The translations under genes and the position numbers were made by a program. This document shows, one piece after another, positions 16,645 to 23,670 of a stretch of 64,000 nucleotides of DNA (position 1 is its first letter; the number at the start of each line of letters is the position of its first letter). The DNA is from JAUSFM01 sp964343705 (GTDB lineage Archaea; Nanobdellota; Nanobdellia; Woesearchaeales; UBA12501): positions 62,001 through 126,000 of the forward strand of contig CAYFJX010000002.1 of NCBI GenBank assembly GCA_964343705.1, read 5' to 3'. The notes under the pieces were generated by a model. The model saw nothing but the letters and a program-made list of their open reading frames with translations, did no database searches and was not told where the DNA came from.

Positions 16645-18381
16645 ATGGCAAAGGAAAAGCAGAGTAAGGAAAAACAAAACACACTTGGTGAAGTAAAAGC
16701 CCACCAAATGGCACGAAAACAACGGGATATTTCTGTTGCTGAGTTTTTTGAAAAGAACAGACATTTACTTGGGTTTGATAATAAACGAAAAGCTCTTCTT
16801 ACAACAATAAAAGAAGCAGTAGATAACAGTCTTGACGCGTGTGAAGAAGCAAACATCCTTCCTGAACTTGTTGTTGAAGTTATAGATATGGGTAATGACA
16901 GGTTTAGAATTGTTATTGAAGATAATGGGCCAGGAATTGTAAAGAAGCAAATTCCTAAAATCTTTGCAAAACTCTTGTATGGGAGTAAGTTCCACACCCG
17001 TAAACAAGCACGAGGACAACAAGGAATTGGTATTAGTGCTGCTGCATTATATGGGCAGCTTACCACAGGTAGGCCTATCCGAATTACCTCTCGAATTTCA
17101 GCAAAGCATGAGGCACACTATTACGAACTTTCTATTGATACATCAACTAACAAGCCTGAAATTAAAAAGGAAGAAGTTCGAGAATGGAAAAAAGAACATG
17201 GAACACGTATTGAACTTGACCTTGAAGGGCATTACCAAAAAGGACAACAAAGTGTTGATAATTACCTTAAACAAACAGCAATTACAAACCCTCACTGCAC
17301 CATTATTTACACAACACCAAAAGCTGAGCAATTAATATTTCCACGAGCAACCGAGGAAATGCCAAAGCAGGCAAAGGAGATAAAACCTCACCCATATGGT
17401 GTTGAGCTTGGTATTCTCATAAAAATGATGAAAAGCTCAGAAGCGCGAACATTACAAAGTTTTTTTACTAGTGAATTTTCTCGTGTGGGAGCAGGAACTG
17501 CAAAGGAAATTTGTAGTCACGCTAAGATATTACCAAATTCAAAGCCCGGACAAGTTACTCGCGAACAGGCTGAACGATTAATTGACGGAATTAAGAACAC
17601 AAAGATTATTTCTCCACCAACTGATTGTATTAGTCCTATTGGTGCTGAAGATCTTAAAAAAGGATTGAAAAAAGAAATACAGGCAGAGTTTTATTGTTCA
17701 ACAACACGACCTCCTTCGGTATACAGGGGAAATCCTTTTCAGATCGAAGCCGCAATTGCATATGGGGGTGACCAAGGTGGAGATACTAGTGTGAACGTCC
17801 TACGGTATGCTAATCGTGTACCCTTGCTCTATCAACAATCTGGGTGTGCATCAACTGACTCTATCACGCAAACTGGTTGGAGAAGTTATGGGTTGCAACA
17901 AAGCAGAAAATCATTGCCTGTTGGTCCAGCAACAATTGTAGTACACATGGCAAGTGTATGGGTTCCCTTCACTAGTGAAGCAAAAGAGGCAATTGCTCAT
18001 TATCCTGAGATTATCAAAGAAATAAAGCTTGCATTACAAGAATGTGGAAGAGAACTAGCACGATATACTGGAAAGAAAAAGCGAATGCAGGATGAAATAA
18101 AGAAAAGAAGTTATATAGAAAAGTATATCCCTCACATTAGTGCGGCATTAAAAAATTTACTCACACTAAAAGACACAGACGAGCAGAAAGTAACAGATAA
18201 ACTTAAAGACTTGCTTGAGATGAAGCGAGGAAAACTAAAAGACATAGCAGAAGCAAACATGGAGTATGATGCAGAGTTTGCAAAGATTGGTAGAGAAGAA
18301 GAGCCAGAAGATGAAGAAGCAAGTGATGATGATCAAGAGGAAACAAAAGAAGATAAGAAGGAGAAAAAGGGCAAAAAATGA
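16645..18381 (+). CDS. top6B: DNA topoisomerase VI subunit B
   Basis: 578 aa. GHKL ATPase domain: N box EAVDNSLDACEEA (about residues 54-66), G1 IEDNGPGI (92-99) and G2 GQQGIGISAAALYGQL (about 127-142). These are followed by the H2TH and transducer domains (through about 500) and an acidic/basic low-complexity tail. Subunit B binds ATP and drives strand passage in the A2B2 enzyme, which relaxes and decatenates DNA. The stop overlaps the top6A start by ATGA, so the subunits are coupled. Confidence 0.97.
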   Translation: MAKEKQSKEKQNTLGEVKAHQMARKQRDISVAEFFEKNRHLLGFDNKRKALLTTIKEAVDNSLDACEEANILPELVVEVIDMGNDRFRIVIEDNGPGIVKKQIPKIFAKLLYGSKFHTRKQARGQQGIGISAAALYGQLTTGRPIRITSRISAKHEAHYYELSIDTSTNKPEIKKEEVREWKKEHGTRIELDLEGHYQKGQQSVDNYLKQTAITNPHCTIIYTTPKAEQLIFPRATEEMPKQAKEIKPHPYGVELGILIKMMKSSEARTLQSFFTSEFSRVGAGTAKEICSHAKILPNSKPGQVTREQAERLIDGIKNTKIISPPTDCISPIGAEDLKKGLKKEIQAEFYCSTTRPPSVYRGNPFQIEAAIAYGGDQGGDTSVNVLRYANRVPLLYQQSGCASTDSITQTGWRSYGLQQSRKSLPVGPATIVVHMASVWVPFTSEAKEAIAHYPEIIKEIKLALQECGRELARYTGKKKRMQDEIKKRSYIEKYIPHISAALKNLLTLKDTDEQKVTDKLKDLLEMKRGKLKDIAEANMEYDAEFAKIGREEEPEDEEASDDDQEETKEDKKEKKGKK

Positions 18382-19481
18382 GCGCAAAAAAAGAAAAAAA
18401 GGTTGATGTTGTTCAAGGCATCAAGGATATTGGAACGCGAATCTATAAAAAAATACTAGCTAAAGGTAGCCCGAGTCTTGTTATGCCGCTTCGTTCTCTG
18501 CAAAATGTAAGCTACGAGCCAAAATCAGGATTTTTCCAGCTGATTGGTAAAACAAAGGAACGAACGTTGACTGCCAACACTGTGAAAACATTTGCTCAAA
18601 CATTGCTTATGATGAATGAGTCAAAAAAACTTATTGAAAGCGAAGACATTGCAACTAAAAGAGAGATGTACTATATCAGTAAGAATTGGGGGGATGCACT
18701 CTTTAAAGAACAACCTGAATCAGACACTGTCATGGACGACTTTGAAGGGATGATGGGTGTCAACAGGGAGCAGATTGGTTTTGTTCCTGAAGAAAAAGGA
18801 GGCGCAGTTGCAGGAAAACTAGTTGTTATAGATAAAGATCCTGACACTGGCAAGGATATTAGAATTGACTGTACCAAATTTGGTAGTGGTGCGTATAGTG
18901 TACCAACAAGTGTAGAACACTTAAAGTTTGAAACTGATGCAAAGTTTGTCCTGGCAATTGAAACAAGTGGTATGTTCCAACGACTAGTTAAGCACAATTA
19001 TTGGAAAAAATCAAAGTGTATTCTTGTGGCAATGGGTGGAGTTCCGACACGAGCATGTAGGCGATTTATTCGACGTTTAAGTGATAGTAAGAAGATCCCT
19101 GTATATGTTTTTACTGACGGCGACCCCTATGGATACTTGAATATTTATCGAACACTCAAAGTTGGAAGTGGAAACGCTGCACACATCAACCAGTACTTTT
19201 GTGTGCCACAAGCAAAGTTTTTGGGAGTTACGCCGCAAGATATTATTGATTATAAATTGCCGACGCACCCATTGAAGGACATTGATATTAAACGGGTAAA
19301 GGATGGTATGAAGAATGATCCGTTTGTACAGCATCACAAACCATGGCAAAAAGCACTTAAGCAGTTAGTAGTTATGAAGAAAAGATCAGAGCAGCAGTCG
19401 CTCGCCAAATTTGGTCTTAACTACGTTATGACAAACTATCTGCCGAAGAAACTGAAAGATCAGAAGAGTTGGCTACCTTAA
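18378..19481 (+). CDS. top6A: DNA topoisomerase VI subunit A
   Basis: 367 aa. Winged-helix/CAP domain with the catalytic tyrosine in TKREMYYIS (about residues 92-100). Toprim domain with Glu in VLAIETSGMFQ and the DxD in TDGDPYGYLNI (about 247-257). It is Spo11-like and makes the double-strand break. The last 56 bases overlap, on the opposite strand, the 3' end of a LAGLIDADG gene. The C-terminus (NYLPKKLKDQKSWLP) looks normal for the family, so the insertion next door has not truncated it. Confidence 0.97.
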   Translation: MSAKKEKKVDVVQGIKDIGTRIYKKILAKGSPSLVMPLRSLQNVSYEPKSGFFQLIGKTKERTLTANTVKTFAQTLLMMNESKKLIESEDIATKREMYYISKNWGDALFKEQPESDTVMDDFEGMMGVNREQIGFVPEEKGGAVAGKLVVIDKDPDTGKDIRIDCTKFGSGAYSVPTSVEHLKFETDAKFVLAIETSGMFQRLVKHNYWKKSKCILVAMGGVPTRACRRFIRRLSDSKKIPVYVFTDGDPYGYLNIYRTLKVGSGNAAHINQYFCVPQAKFLGVTPQDIIDYKLPTHPLKDIDIKRVKDGMKNDPFVQHHKPWQKALKQLVVMKKRSEQQSLAKFGLNYVMTNYLPKKLKDQKSWLP

Positions 19482-20502
19482 TTGGAAAGCCATAATAATC
19501 AATGAGATTCTCTAATCTTTTCATTTTATTTTTGTAACCAAATCCAACCTCATCATAAAATGTTCTGATTTGCTTCATGCTCTTTGTGTTTAGCTCATAC
19601 CAGGTCAAATGATCTCTCTTACGCACAATAAAGCGGAAATTAAAACCTTTCTCGATCAAGATTTCATTTATATCTTGAAGAATTAATTTGTCCGATTGTG
19701 AAACTGAAACAACCGGATAAACCTTCTTATCTAGATGACTATCAGAACACCAACCATCCCCATCAAAAAAGCCTTTTACAAACTGACTTTTTATCTCAAA
19801 AGGGGCATTTTTTATTATGTCAGGAATTCTGAGTTTTCCTTTCTTGTAGCCCATTGGCATATCAAAAACTTTATTGAATAGTCTATGCAGTACCATACTA
19901 GAAAACAGTATTCTAAACCATTTTCCCCCATATACTTTTTTGACATTTGTTTTAAGATTGAAAATGTTTTCAAAAAGTTTTACAATAGTCATCAGGTTTT
20001 GAGCAGACTCATCAGTAATGGTAATTTCATATTGAAATCTATTTCTCTTTCCTTTATACACCAACCAAATATTACGTAGTGAACCATCTGCGTAAAGAAC
20101 ACCCAAGAAATAAGCAAGATTCTTATCTAAACCTTTTACTATTTTTATATGAAAAGGACTATTTTGAGCTCTAAAATACGTTGCTTCCTGATAACACCTC
20201 TCATATAAGGTGTTGTACTCCTCTGCGGTTTTATTACAAATTTCCATCCATAAATTAAGGAACTTCTTTAGTTTGAAAATTTGTATAGGGTACACCCCAT
20301 TTTTCCATGAATAAAGGCCAAGCAAAGCTCTTTCTTCCAATATCTTCTTAAAAGCATTGCCAACATAGCATTTTTTTATTTCTTCATAGATCTCTTGCAA
20401 AACATGTGAGATGCCATCTAGACAAACAGGGGATTTAGTAATGCTGTCTATCTTCTCATCAATCATCAAATCCAAATAGTTAGGTATTGGAATCTTGTCC
20501 AT
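19426..20502 (-). CDS. LAGLIDADG homing endonuclease (copy A), free-standing
   Basis: 358 aa. An unrecognised helical N-terminal domain of about 125 residues precedes two LAGLIDADG helices: YFLGVLYADG (131-140, acid D139) and FVKGFFDGDG (241-250, acid D249). Both catalytic acids are present, so it should fold as an active pseudo-dimer. It is not in an intron or intein: it has its own promoter, RNA leader and Shine-Dalgarno. Its C-terminal residues are read from the antisense strand of top6A's 3' end. The start is the ATG at 20502 behind GGAGGTG. Confidence 0.9.
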   Translation of the reverse strand: MDKIPIPNYLDLMIDEKIDSITKSPVCLDGISHVLQEIYEEIKKCYVGNAFKKILEERALLGLYSWKNGVYPIQIFKLKKFLNLWMEICNKTAEEYNTLYERCYQEATYFRAQNSPFHIKIVKGLDKNLAYFLGVLYADGSLRNIWLVYKGKRNRFQYEITITDESAQNLMTIVKLFENIFNLKTNVKKVYGGKWFRILFSSMVLHRLFNKVFDMPMGYKKGKLRIPDIIKNAPFEIKSQFVKGFFDGDGWCSDSHLDKKVYPVVSVSQSDKLILQDINEILIEKGFNFRFIVRKRDHLTWYELNTKSMKQIRTFYDEVGFGYKNKMKRLENLIDYYGFPIKVANSSDLSVSSADSLS

Positions 20503-20507
20503 TCTAT

Positions 20508-20540
20508 CACCTCCACTTTTTCGCTTGTTAAAAAGTGGAG
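20508..20540 (-). promoter_or_regulatory. hairpin covering the Shine-Dalgarno of copy A
   Basis: CTCCACTTTTT (20511-20521) pairs perfectly with AAAAAGTGGAG (20530-20540) around an 8-nt loop. On the transcript the 3' arm contains the GGAG of GGAGGTG, 6 bases before the ATG, so the ribosome binding site is partly closed. Copy B has the identical 11-bp stem. Confidence 0.75.
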
Positions 20541-20550
20541 TTATTGTAAG

Positions 20551-20649
20551 AAAAAGAGGTCAGTGAGCGAAACCCACAAAAAAGTTTTAGGCATTAGCCG
20601 ACCCTGAAAGGGGAAAGCTTTTTGTTAAGGGTTTTGCGGGCCTCTTTTT
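20551..20649 (-). ncRNA. conserved structured 5' leader of LAGLIDADG copy A
   Basis: AAAAAGAGG (20551-20559) pairs with CCTCTTTTT (20641-20649) and encloses about 80 nt with small hairpins. These are GTGGG-TTTCG-CTCAC, GGC-TAAT-GCC and a CCCT/AGGG stem, all read on the minus strand. Copy B keeps every stem; GTGGG/CTCAC becomes GTGAG/CTCAC (G-U to A-U), and other changes fall in loops. The RNA would start right at this stem given the TATA box at 20674-20684. It looks like a riboregulator or processing element. Confidence 0.6.
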
Positions 20650-20729
20650 TACTAGTTTCCGTAAGGTTTTCGAGGTATTTAAGCTTTCGTTCTAACTAGA
20701 AAGTGATGCCCTAACAGGAATTTATACAC

Positions 20730-21401
20730 TCACAAACCATACTCTTTCTTGACCCATTCAATGGCTTCTTTCAGATCTGCACAGAGTTTGTCTGCCTGAG
20801 AAAAGTCTTGGTGTTGTGAGAATTCGTGAGGCACCACTACTGCAGTGAGCCCTGCTGCTTTGATTGAAGCAAGACCAATTGCATTATCTTCAAAACCAAC
20901 ACACTCTTCAGGTTCAAGATCCATTCTTTGTGCTGCAGTTGCGTACATGTCTGGAGCTGGCTTGCCATGTTTGACATCTGCAAGCGAAATAATGGCAGAA
21001 AACTGACTTTTTACTTCTGCAAGTTTTGATTTGTCAATTTTTTCATGCACAGCAGATTTATGACCATTAGATGCAATAGACACTTTAAGACCCTTATCTA
21101 AAAAGAACTTAACTGCATCAAGACCTCCTTTGGTTAAGTCAAACCCTCTTTGATCAAACAACTCTGTTACACGTTCACTTCGTTGCACAAGAAGATCATT
21201 AAATTCACCTTGTAAATCATACCAATCAAAGAATAATGTGAGGATCGCCTCAGGAGACTTACCAACGCAGTAAAGCCATTTAGGTTTTTCAAGAATAATG
21301 TCTTGCTCTGCCAAGACATCTTTCCATGCTTGAAACTGAAGTAGTTCAGTGTCTACTAGTGTTCCGTCCAAGTCAAATACTGCTCCTTTGATCTGTGCCA
21401 T
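20730..21401 (-). CDS. HAD-superfamily phosphatase, beta-phosphoglucomutase-like
   Basis: 223 aa HAD hydrolase. Motif I FDLDGTLVDTE (about residues 8-18) has the nucleophile and acid Asp pair. Motif II is SIASNG (about 113-118), the motif III Lys is in VKHGKPAPDMY and motif IV is GFEDNAIG. The helical cap after motif I is of subclass I, as in beta-phosphoglucomutase or phosphoglycolate phosphatase. Substrate not predictable. TATA CTTTTATATATGAG about 25 bp upstream indicates a leaderless message. Confidence 0.9.
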   Translation of the reverse strand: MAQIKGAVFDLDGTLVDTELLQFQAWKDVLAEQDIILEKPKWLYCVGKSPEAILTLFFDWYDLQGEFNDLLVQRSERVTELFDQRGFDLTKGGLDAVKFFLDKGLKVSIASNGHKSAVHEKIDKSKLAEVKSQFSAIISLADVKHGKPAPDMYATAAQRMDLEPEECVGFEDNAIGLASIKAAGLTAVVVPHEFSQHQDFSQADKLCADLKEAIEWVKKEYGL

Positions 21402-21493
21402 GGTGGGGAAATTTGTGAACTCATATATAAAAGCTGTTAAAGTTAGAGTTAAATTGGTTTAAGCCTGAGCTTTTTCATAACCCAATCTGACAT

Positions 21494-21557
21494 TGCACAG
21501 TTCTAACCGAGCCGGGTCCCGGCTCGGATTAAACGGCTTTGCCGTAGAATCTGTGCA
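21494..21557 (+). ncRNA. three-way-junction RNA candidate
   Basis: TGCACAGTTCTA (21494-21505) pairs with TAGAA-t-CTGTGCA (21545-21557, one bulged T). It encloses a 10-bp hairpin (21507-21516/21518-21527) and ACGGC-TTT-GCCGT (21533-21545). It is strongly GC-rich against its surroundings. Strand is uncertain; a TATA-like GGTTTAAG about 25 bp upstream favours plus. No H/ACA or C/D boxes were found. Part of the ~330-bp gene-free stretch 21402-21728. Confidence 0.45.
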
Positions 21558-21642
21558 GTTAAAATATTCTTTGATTTTGATGACTTTGCTGAAACTAGCT
21601 TTACAGTCCCTGCTCATAATTTTCAGGAATAAAACAAAGGAG

Positions 21643-21718
21643 GCGGTGAGATTACCACATAAGGGTTCCACCCTTATCAACCCGAATGCAGGAGGGGTTT
21701 CGTAAACGTAACCCCTCG
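21643..21718 (-). other. paired hairpins downstream of tRNA-Cys
   Basis: ATAAGGGT-TCC-ACCCTTAT (near 21660) and AGGGGTT-N10-AACCCCT (near 21692-21715) are perfect hairpins. They lie just after the tRNA-Cys gene in its direction of transcription, so they may be a co-transcribed structured RNA or part of tRNA 3' processing/termination. No family recognised. Confidence 0.35.
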
Positions 21719-21728
21719 GAAAGATAAA

Positions 21729-21802
21729 AGGCGGCGGTGAGATTTGAACTCACGAATCAGAGGGTTGCAGCCTCTTGCCTTACCGGACTTGGCCACGCCG
21801 CC
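21729..21802 (-). tRNA. tRNA-Cys (GCA)
   Basis: Cloverleaf on the minus strand. Acceptor GGCGGCG pairs with CGCCGCC, anticodon stem AGAGG/CCTCT holds loop CTGCAAC (anticodon GCA), T-loop TTCAAAT. The discriminator is U73, the classic CysRS identity base. TATA TTTATATATCC at about 21826-21836 is correctly placed for it. CCA not encoded. Confidence 0.93.
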
Positions 21803-21877
21803 ATAGGAAACACAGCGTTAAAGCAGGATATATAAATGTTGCGCGAGAGAAGGTGTAAACAGGGCTTTATCTGCTTT

Positions 21878-21907
21878 TTTCCGGAAAGTTTCCAGCATTT
21901 CCGGAAA
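21878..21907. promoter_or_regulatory. pair of TTTCCGGAAA palindromes
   Basis: Two perfect 10-bp palindromes TTTCCGGAAA at 21878-21887 and 21898-21907. Their centres are exactly 20 bp apart, about two helical turns, so two dimers would bind on the same face. They lie between the tRNA-Cys promoter and the LAGLIDADG copy C gene. Confidence 0.6.
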
Positions 21908-21934
21908 TTACCACAGGACACTGGACATCTATGG
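21908..21934 (+). repeat. 27-bp motif shared with copy B upstream region
   Basis: Begins TTACCACAGGACACTGG and continues to TGG at 21934. It matches 31856-31882 (minus strand) at 25 of 27 positions. In both places it lies upstream of a LAGLIDADG gene and reads in the same direction as the gene. It contains a near-tandem CACwGGA. Confidence 0.8.
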
Positions 21935-21951
21935 GCGACAGGTTTAATAAC

Positions 21952-21992
21952 ACACCCCTATGTTTTTACCTGGCGGAAAACATAGGAGGTGT
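21952..21992 (+). promoter_or_regulatory. hairpin burying the Shine-Dalgarno of copy C
   Basis: CCTATGTTTT (21957-21966) pairs with AAAACATAGG (21977-21986). Beyond a bulged A at 21987 the stem continues ACACC/GGTGT. The whole AGGAGGTG ribosome binding site lies in the stem, 6 bases before the ATG. The sequence is unrelated to the hairpins of copies A and B but the arrangement is the same. A TATA-like GGTTTAATAAC at 21941 would start RNA inside the hairpin, so the promoter may be further up. Confidence 0.6.
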
Positions 21993-21997
21993 TTGGT

Positions 21998-22783
21998 ATG
22001 AAAACTACAACTAAAGAGATCGCAGAACTAGCTGGTTTGTTTGCCGCAGATGGATCAATGCAAAAAGGCCACATTTCTTTTTGGGGAAATATAAGAGAAG
22101 ATAGAGAGTACTATGACAATGTTATAAGGCCTTTATTCAAAAAAGCATTCGACATTGAAGTAAGACCTCATGAAAAAGCTTCGAATTCTGTTTATGGTTT
22201 TTATGTTTGTAAAAAAAGAGTAATCAAATTTTTCAATGAAGATTTAGGCTTTCCTTATGGAAAGAAAACATATACTGTAAGAGTACCAAAACGCATATTA
22301 AGATCAAGCGATCTGGAAATTTTAAGTTCATTTCTAAGAGGGTTTTCTGATGGAGATGGCAACTTGAACTTTGGCAAAAAATATGGCAAATGCCAAAAGA
22401 TCCTAAAAATTATAAATACCTATCCAAGAATTCATTTAACAAGTGTTTCAGTTCCTCTGATTGATGATCTTTCTTTCTTGCTCTCCCAATTAGACATTAA
22501 TCATACTATAAGTAAAATAAGGGCAAGAAAATCTAATGAGAGTGATTCAAGAAGAATAGAAATACGAGGAAAGCCAAGGGTGAAAAAATGGATGGAAATA
22601 GTTGGATTTTCTAACCCTGTACAAACAACAAGATACGAAATATTTAAAAAGCATGATTTTGTCCCAGTATATACAACATTAATACAAAGAAAAGCTATTT
22701 TAAGAGGTGAAATTGATCCTTGGTCTTTTTATCCATCATGGGTCCGTAGCCTAGCCTGGATAGGGCACAAAAAAACTGTGTAA
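21998..22783 (+). CDS. LAGLIDADG homing endonuclease (copy C), free-standing
   Basis: 261 aa with two LAGLIDADG helices: LAGLFAADG (11-19, acid D18) and FLRGFSDGDG (112-121, acid D120), each followed by typical beta-rich DNA-contact regions. Both acids are intact. The ATG at 21998 is chosen over GTG 21989 because AGGAGGTG lies 6 bases before it. The last 14 codons and the stop lie inside the tRNA-Arg gene (overlap 22740-22783). The tRNA is complete downstream of the ORF, so this is not a classical intron-borne gene. Confidence 0.9.
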   Translation: MKTTTKEIAELAGLFAADGSMQKGHISFWGNIREDREYYDNVIRPLFKKAFDIEVRPHEKASNSVYGFYVCKKRVIKFFNEDLGFPYGKKTYTVRVPKRILRSSDLEILSSFLRGFSDGDGNLNFGKKYGKCQKILKIINTYPRIHLTSVSVPLIDDLSFLLSQLDINHTISKIRARKSNESDSRRIEIRGKPRVKKWMEIVGFSNPVQTTRYEIFKKHDFVPVYTTLIQRKAILRGEIDPWSFYPSWVRSLAWIGHKKTV

Positions 22784-22827
22784 GCCTTCTAAGCTTGGGA
22801 TCGCGAGTTCGAATCTCGCCGGACTCA
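22740..22827 (+). tRNA. tRNA-Arg (TCT) with apparent 13-nt intron
   Basis: Acceptor GGGTCCG/CGGACTC (one G-U), D-arm 22749-22766, anticodon stem TAAGC/GCTTG with loop CTTCTAA (anticodon TCT, 22788-22790), T-arm GCGAG-TTCGAAT-CTCGC, discriminator A. Between the D-arm and the anticodon stem are about 13 extra bases (CACA-AAAAAAC-TGTG can pair). These must be removed for a normal fold and fit a small non-canonical intron near position 26/27. The splicing endonuclease gene lies about 130 bp downstream. The 5' half is overlapped by the LAGLIDADG ORF. Confidence 0.85.
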
Positions 22828-22868
22828 TATTTTCTTTTCTCAATCCAAAGATATTAATACTAGCACTT

Positions 22869-22886
22869 TGATATGTGACCATATCA
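22869..22886. promoter_or_regulatory. inverted repeat upstream of endA
   Basis: TGATATG-TGAC-CATATCA, a 7+7 bp inverted repeat 71 bp before the endA start. Possible operator, or an element between tRNA-Arg and endA. Confidence 0.4.
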
Positions 22887-22956
22887 ACACAACATCAACT
22901 GTAAGCTCGGCTGGAAACCTAGCAGAGGCAGAAAACGCATGCTGTGGAGGAAAACA

Positions 22957-23604
22957 ATGACATTAAAGAAAAAGGCTAGTCCAGCCAAGAAAAAAACAGT
23001 TAAGAAAACAGTAAAAACTCGCAAGAAAATAAAGACAAGCACTGTAAAAGAAGACGTGCAGAGTGATGTCAAAGAAAAAGCACAACTGGTCACTGCCATC
23101 TTTATGGATGAGCGAGTAGTTACTGAGAATTCTGATGCAGCACGATTGCTATACGACCAAAGCAGGTTTGGAAAAATCAGCGCGCAAAAAGTGCAACTCT
23201 CACTGATTGAAGCATACTATCTTCTGGAAAAAGGCAAGCTTGAGGTTCACAATCAACGAGGCAAGCCATTGACTGAAGAACAATACATGAAAAAAGCTCA
23301 AAAGATTGAGAAGAAGTTTTGGATTAAATACTGTGTGTTCAAAGACCTCAGAAACAGAGGATACATTGTGAAGACTGCTTTAAAGTTTGGAGCAGACTTT
23401 CGCGTGTATGATCGTGGTGTAAAACCAGGAGAAGACCACGCAAAGTGGATTGTGTACCCTGTCCATGAAGGATCAGTACTAACCTGGCATGATTTCAGCG
23501 CCAAAAACAGAGTTGCACATAGCACCAAGAAACGACTGCTCATGGGCATTGTAGATGGAGAGGAATCTGTCACCTACTATGAGATTCGCTGGACACGACC
23601 CTAG
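22957..23604 (+). CDS. endA: tRNA-splicing endonuclease EndA
   Basis: 215 aa. After a lysine-rich N-terminal extension (residues 2-30, histone-H1-like and unusual for the family) come the EndA N-terminal domain and the nuclease domain. The catalytic triad segment is VYDRGVKPGEDHAKWIVYPV (Tyr, His, Lys). The size fits a homotetrameric or dimer-type single-unit enzyme. It cuts bulge-helix-bulge motifs in pre-tRNA. I chose the ATG at 22957 with GGAGGA 6 bases before; an ATG at 22939 lacks a site. Its neighbour is the tRNA-Arg that seems to need it. Confidence 0.95.
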   Translation: MTLKKKASPAKKKTVKKTVKTRKKIKTSTVKEDVQSDVKEKAQLVTAIFMDERVVTENSDAARLLYDQSRFGKISAQKVQLSLIEAYYLLEKGKLEVHNQRGKPLTEEQYMKKAQKIEKKFWIKYCVFKDLRNRGYIVKTALKFGADFRVYDRGVKPGEDHAKWIVYPVHEGSVLTWHDFSAKNRVAHSTKKRLLMGIVDGEESVTYYEIRWTRP

Positions 23605-23670
23605 GCAGGGAGAATACGCATATAGTGCAAGCCCAACAACTTTTTAAATTATAGGGCAACCACTCTTTTT

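Larger units (their letters stand above)
20508..20688 (-). repeat. ~180 bp promoter/leader repeat, copy A
   Basis: Matches 31671-31851 at roughly nine bases in ten by eye, with one single-base indel. It covers the TATA box (GCTTAAATACC, 20674-20684), the structured leader and the Shine-Dalgarno hairpin. Similarity stops just upstream of the TATA box and at the start codon; the coding regions behind the two copies differ widely. Confidence 0.9.
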
